Source of the DNA: Christensenella minuta
GTDB lineage: Bacteria; Bacillota; Clostridia; Christensenellales; Christensenellaceae
Assembly: GCF_003628755.1 (NCBI RefSeq)
Contig: NZ_CP029256.1
Coordinates: forward strand, 1,197,585 to 1,261,584
Length of the DNA stretch: 64,000 nucleotides
Direction of reading: 5' to 3'
The notes under the pieces were generated by a model, which saw nothing but the letters and a program-made list of their open reading frames with translations, was not told the origin of the DNA and ran no database searches. A program made the translations under genes and the position numbers. This document shows, piece by piece, positions 60,064 to 64,000 of the stretch (position 1 is its first letter; every line of letters starts with the position of its first letter).

Positions 60064-63000
60064 TACTCGTTACCCTCCTTTTTCTTCTTTTTGTGTGCAA
60101 CAACAGAAGTTACGGCGATACCGACAGCAGAAAGTCCGGCAAGGACATACCAAAGTTTCATATTGGTATCATCTCCTGTTTTCGGAGTATCCCTCAACTC
60201 ATTGTGCATTTTTACAACGGCTGTTTCATCAAGTTTGATAGTAACATTCTGGTCGGCAGGTGTGATATATGCGGCAGAGGCATTGTTTGCCACTTCGGAT
60301 ACGGTATATTCGCCAATACGAAGTCCCTCTATCACAATTTCGCCGTTCTTATCTGTTTCAAATGTCATATCATAACCGTTTGCTCCGGTTACTCTGAACG
60401 CAAAACCTTTAACCTTACCATCTGAAGATGTCTTGACAATTTTCAGTGTTCCACGCATAGCTTCATTGATAAATCCAACGCCAGCCTTATTCTCAACGGA
60501 ATACGTTGTTTCGTCTTTCTCAATGAAAACAGAGTATTCTCCCTTATCAAGCAGAAAGCCCTCTGGTGCTTTTGTTTCACGGACAATATATTTTCCGTAA
60601 AGCAGCTCTTTCATCTCATAAATTCCGGTTTCGGTTTCTTCAAGATTTCCGATAAGTTCATCGCCATCATCAATCTTTCCGTTCTCATTGGTGTCCTTAT
60701 ATACCTCAAAGGTTGCACCCGTAAGTTTGTTATCTGGATATTCAGCGTCCACCTTCGTGAGTCTGATATTGCCGTGAACATACTCATTGACAATCTCAAT
60801 TTCAACTACCTGCTCGGCTTTGCTGATATTGACCTCATACGCTTTTTCATCAAGAACAAATCCCTTTGGCTGCTCGATTTCTCTTACAATCCATTTGCCA
60901 TAAGGAACTTTTGCAAAAGAAAAACTACCGTCTTTTGCAGAGGTAGTCGTCATAAGTGCAGTATCCTTTGTAAATTCTGTTTCTTCGGCTTTGAAGATAC
61001 CGATAACAGCACCCTCAAGTGCTTCTCCATTCTCGTCAATCTTCTTACCTGATACAGAACCATAGATAAGTTCATTCTTGATTTCTTTTCCGTCATTCAC
61101 TTTGATTTCAACCGTTGCGGTATCCTGACCTGCGTATTCAAATACAACCGGATACTTCGTATCAGAGAGAATATAATGCTCATCGGTTGCAATCTCTTTG
61201 ACATAGTATTTGCCAAACGGAAGGTCTGACTTCATAACAGCAGTTCCATTTTCATTTACGCTGACAATCTCAATCAGTCCATCAGCCGGAATAACGGTAC
61301 CGCTTGCAGATACAATATCTTCTGCGGCATAAAGACCAAAGCTGATGTTTTTGATTTCTCCGTTGTCGCCAATACCAAATGTCTTATCCTTTTCAATGGC
61401 TTTTGCAAGGCTTACCTGAACTTTCTGTCTTTCGTTATAGAATGATGTGGAAGTTTCGGTAACAGAGATATTCTGACCTGCATAAGTAAGCTCAACCGTA
61501 TGTGTTTCGCCACTCACTACCATTCCATCAGGTGCGGTAATTTCCTTGACCTCGTATTTTCCGAGATAAAGTTCTTTGCTCTTAACAAATCCATCGGAGC
61601 TTGTTGTGATAGTATCTACCACTTCGCCCTTTGAATAGCGGAGTGTACCGTCCGGTGTACTAATATCTTCCGCAGCACGGACTTCATAAACTGCACCCTC
61701 AAGTCCTGCCACTTCATAAACAGGCTGATAAATAACATCACTGTCCTCAGAACCACTTACATTGACACCGCTAAATACTTCTCCGGTCTTTTCAACCGTA
61801 ACAGTACCTTTCTGTGCCATATTCGGCTTATTGACTTTCACAACAGTTATGCCGCCTTCCTCTGTGGAATTTTCTTCGGTAATATCAAAATATACCGGAG
61901 TATCATCAAGTACATACCCGTATGGAGCTTGTACCTCTACGATGGAATATCCCTTGCCATAATCCAGTTTCTCAGGTGTTACAAGAGAACCATTTGCGTC
62001 GGTATAGAACACATCAATCGTGGTTGGTGTCGGATAAGTAAAGGTCATTTTGACCTGATTGCCCTGCGGGTCGTAAATCTTAAATCCTGCTCCTGCATAC
62101 GGAATACTCTTTCCGCTTTCTGCGTCCACCTTGACTACATTGACAAAGCTCTCAAAGTTACGGTTATTGATAAGATAACGATACGTCTGTGCGTTCTGTG
62201 AAATGAACACATCAAAATCGTCCATCATCTCTCTGCCTTCCCAACCAGAAGTCTGGTGTACGGTATAAATACCATACGGCATATCTTTTGTCTGACCGAA
62301 GCCATTTTCATCGCAAACAATGGTATCTCTCTCGTCTTTATTGGCTGCGTCATAGCTTCCGGCAGATTTCAAATAAATCTCAAAGGAAGCACCCTTTTCA
62401 GGAGTTTCAATCTTTGTTTCTCCATCATCAGTGTGTTTAATGATAGCCACATTGCCTTTGATTACCTGCTCGGTTACATCATTGGAAGTAAGGTTGTGTT
62501 CTACCTCATAAAGTTTCGGGTCTGCACCTACTTCATGGGTAGTCTTATCAAGCAAATATCCCTCTGATGGTGTAATTTCTCGGATTGTCCAGTCGGTATC
62601 ACAAACATATTCTTTAGTAGTGAACTGACCATTTTCATCAGTAACATACTTATCTACAAGAGTTTCGCCCTTATAGATACCGTAAACTGCTCCTGAAAGT
62701 TTGGCATTGCCCTGTGCTTCGCCTTTATCAGCGTCGCTCTTTGTTACTGTTACAGTAAACTTCTTCAAAATATTGTTGAAGTTTCTTGTGGTTACTTCTT
62801 TCCACTTCACTGGTGCAGTCTGATTTTTTGGCACAACATAACGGATAGCCGTGTCTACTTCTTCAAGGGTATATGGTTCAGAACCACTGATAAGCACATC
62901 TTTGAAAGTTGCCACACCGTTTTTGTCTGTAACTGCATACTGGTCAACAGCATCACCGGAAAGAGAAGTACCGTAAAGATGGAACTTCACACCTTCAACA

Positions 63001-64000
63001 AGGTTATCTTCTGAGGTCTTCACTACCTGAAGGTCGCCACGCTTCAATTTGTTATTGAAATTGACCTTTGCAACCTGCCCTGCCACAACAGTAACTCTAT
63101 GTGTTTCCTGCGGCTCGTACTTATCGTATGCCTGCTCGGTTACGGTATAGATACCCGGCATAAGGTTATCAATCTGGAATTTACCGCCATTGGCTGTTGT
63201 AACCGTCTGATTGATACCGTTTCCGGTAATCGTGAAGTTGATACCGTCAACCTTGCCGTCCTCACTGGTCTTTACAATCTGACAAGAACCATAGCTGACT
63301 TTCATTTTCACATAACCGTTGATACTGTCGCTTACTTCCTGAGCATAGCTGACAACATCCTGCACACTGGAATTCTGACCGTGTTTACCCTCTGACCATA
63401 CAACCACACCTCTGCGGACTGCATTTTTCTTCGTTGCGGTAATGGTAAATTCCTTAATCGGTGCAGTATCCATAGAAACCGTAAGTTTGTTACCATTCAC
63501 TGAAAAGCTCACTCCACTGATACTTGCTTTGAAATTATATTTGGACAGCACATTATTGGAATCTGTCAGAGTAGTTGTGTACTTGCTTCCGTTCCACTCA
63601 AGTTCTATTGTCTTTGCCGAACCGGATGATTTATTACAAAAGCTTGGTATGGTCGCATGGTTCTGTACACTCTGCACCATACTGTTGTAATAACTGAAAA
63701 TCTTATTGCGAAGCGGATGCTTTACATTGATGACATCTTTCACATTGCTGCAACCACTGGCTGCTACATGATTGAAATTCGCATCACGCTCTCCGATAAC
63801 AGTTTCCCAGATAAGAAGCTGTGTAGCATAAGCCTGTGCAATGCTGTTTGCTGCCGCTTCATTCTGTGACCTCCAAGAAGTCGAGATTGTCCCACGATAG
63901 CCATACTGTAAAATACGACCAACGAAAAGACGGATTTCATCTCCGGAAATAACCCCATTGGCTGCAAGGTTATTAAAATAATTTTCGTCATACTTATTCA
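60063..64000 (-). CDS. SpaA/Cna-B surface adhesin with sortase signal (N-terminus off window)
   Basis: At least 1,312 residues are in the window, and the open frame continues past the right edge. The visible N-terminal part has ILQYGYRGTISTSWRSQN and AYATQLLIWETVIGERDANF, which fit a thioester domain (TQ motif), used to bind host surfaces covalently. About eight Cna-B/SpaA repeats follow (e.g. GDLQVVKTSEDNLVEGVKFH; GNVAIIKHTDDGETKIETPE; GTLKIVKTSSDGKVKGFAFR), each able to form an isopeptide bond. The C-terminus has PKTGDD, a membrane helix (WYVLAGLSAVGIAVTSVVA) and KKKKKEG. The signal suits the element's SrtB. It likely aids adhesion or mating-pair contact. Confidence 0.9.
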   Translation of the reverse strand, partial: NKYDENYFNNLAANGVISGDEIRLFVGRILQYGYRGTISTSWRSQNEAAANSIAQAYATQLLIWETVIGERDANFNHVAASGCSNVKDVINVKHPLRNKIFSYYNSMVQSVQNHATIPSFCNKSSGSAKTIELEWNGSKYTTTLTDSNNVLSKYNFKASISGVSFSVNGNKLTVSMDTAPIKEFTITATKKNAVRRGVVVWSEGKHGQNSSVQDVVSYAQEVSDSINGYVKMKVSYGSCQIVKTSEDGKVDGINFTITGNGINQTVTTANGGKFQIDNLMPGIYTVTEQAYDKYEPQETHRVTVVAGQVAKVNFNNKLKRGDLQVVKTSEDNLVEGVKFHLYGTSLSGDAVDQYAVTDKNGVATFKDVLISGSEPYTLEEVDTAIRYVVPKNQTAPVKWKEVTTRNFNNILKKFTVTVTKSDADKGEAQGNAKLSGAVYGIYKGETLVDKYVTDENGQFTTKEYVCDTDWTIREITPSEGYLLDKTTHEVGADPKLYEVEHNLTSNDVTEQVIKGNVAIIKHTDDGETKIETPEKGASFEIYLKSAGSYDAANKDERDTIVCDENGFGQTKDMPYGIYTVHQTSGWEGREMMDDFDVFISQNAQTYRYLINNRNFESFVNVVKVDAESGKSIPYAGAGFKIYDPQGNQVKMTFTYPTPTTIDVFYTDANGSLVTPEKLDYGKGYSIVEVQAPYGYVLDDTPVYFDITEENSTEEGGITVVKVNKPNMAQKGTVTVEKTGEVFSGVNVSGSEDSDVIYQPVYEVAGLEGAVYEVRAAEDISTPDGTLRYSKGEVVDTITTSSDGFVKSKELYLGKYEVKEITAPDGMVVSGETHTVELTYAGQNISVTETSTSFYNERQKVQVSLAKAIEKDKTFGIGDNGEIKNISFGLYAAEDIVSASGTVIPADGLIEIVSVNENGTAVMKSDLPFGKYYVKEIATDEHYILSDTKYPVVFEYAGQDTATVEIKVNDGKEIKNELIYGSVSGKKIDENGEALEGAVIGIFKAEETEFTKDTALMTTTSAKDGSFSFAKVPYGKWIVREIEQPKGFVLDEKAYEVNISKAEQVVEIEIVNEYVHGNIRLTKVDAEYPDNKLTGATFEVYKDTNENGKIDDGDELIGNLEETETGIYEMKELLYGKYIVRETKAPEGFLLDKGEYSVFIEKDETTYSVENKAGVGFINEAMRGTLKIVKTSSDGKVKGFAFRVTGANGYDMTFETDKNGEIVIEGLRIGEYTVSEVANNASAAYITPADQNVTIKLDETAVVKMHNELRDTPKTGDDTNMKLWYVLAGLSAVGIAVTSVVAHKKKKKEGNE

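Noticed and set aside
63764-63991. A 75-codon leftward frame at the right edge
   Set aside because: The adhesin frame is open through the same bases and continues the domain sequence, so this is an out-of-frame shadow.

Overview
The window joins two unlike pieces of DNA. Positions 1 to about 16,200 are host chromosome. The host looks like an anaerobic Clostridia-type Firmicute: the genes secG, rnr, smpB and ssrA lie in order, Shine-Dalgarno sites are strong, TTG starts are frequent, and sugar ABC transporters sit beside a ROK regulator. From about 16,300 to the right edge the base composition becomes visibly more AT-rich. Every module there belongs to an integrative and conjugative element (ICE) of the Tn916/Tn1549-like superfamily. 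Its left end, with integrase and excisionases, is inside the window. Its right end lies beyond position 64,000.

Host part, nearly all leftward. A truncated Cache/PAS sensor (1-1132) follows a frameshifted sugar-binding lipoprotein (1129-2408). queH is the only rightward host gene (2884-3489). A carbohydrate-use cluster follows: Gfo/Idh/MocA oxidoreductase, ThuA-like protein, an RbsB/RbsC/RbsA-type ABC importer and a ROK repressor (3660-10643). Next come tmRNA with its terminator, smpB, rnr, secG, a Dus tRNA-dihydrouridine synthase and a membrane-anchored protein of unknown function. A C-terminal scrap of a phage-type tyrosine recombinase beside the tmRNA 3' end records an earlier integration at ssrA.

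ICE part, almost all leftward. (a) 16.5-24 kb, recombination and control: integrase, three tandem excisionase-like paralogues, a MazF-zinc ribbon protein, a sigma-like protein behind a hairpin that hides its ribosome binding site, a structured RNA candidate, and an ImmA-type protease coupled to a LexA-like repressor with a palindromic operator. (b) 24-37.5 kb, repair and defence: YolD-like protein, Y-family polymerase, Mrr-like nuclease, and a type I restriction-modification locus (hsdR, hsdS, hsdM). The locus carries its own tyrosine recombinase and four copies of a 20-bp repeat arranged as two inverted pairs around interchangeable hsdS halves, so it is a phase-variable specificity switch. 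In the orientation read here, the hsdS directly behind hsdM is cut short and its second half lies inverted beside it. (c) 38-51 kb, conjugation: lysozyme/CHAP wall hydrolase, sortase B, VirB4, PrgI, VirB6/TrbL-like, Maff2, VirD4, ArdC-like, DUF3801, relaxase, MobC, DUF3789, and a nested palindrome that is the best origin-of-transfer candidate. (d) 51-64 kb: a broken Toprim/DUF3991 gene, a 2,395-residue methylase-helicase protein, small unknown genes, and a large SpaA/Cna-B surface protein with a sortase signal and a thioester-type domain that runs off the window.

I recognised no antibiotic-resistance gene and no CRISPR array. The most distinctive signals are the invertible hsdS locus, the RNA structures at 19.8-20.1 kb, the nested palindrome at 50.8 kb, and a shared C-terminal tail ending YER on three ICE proteins.
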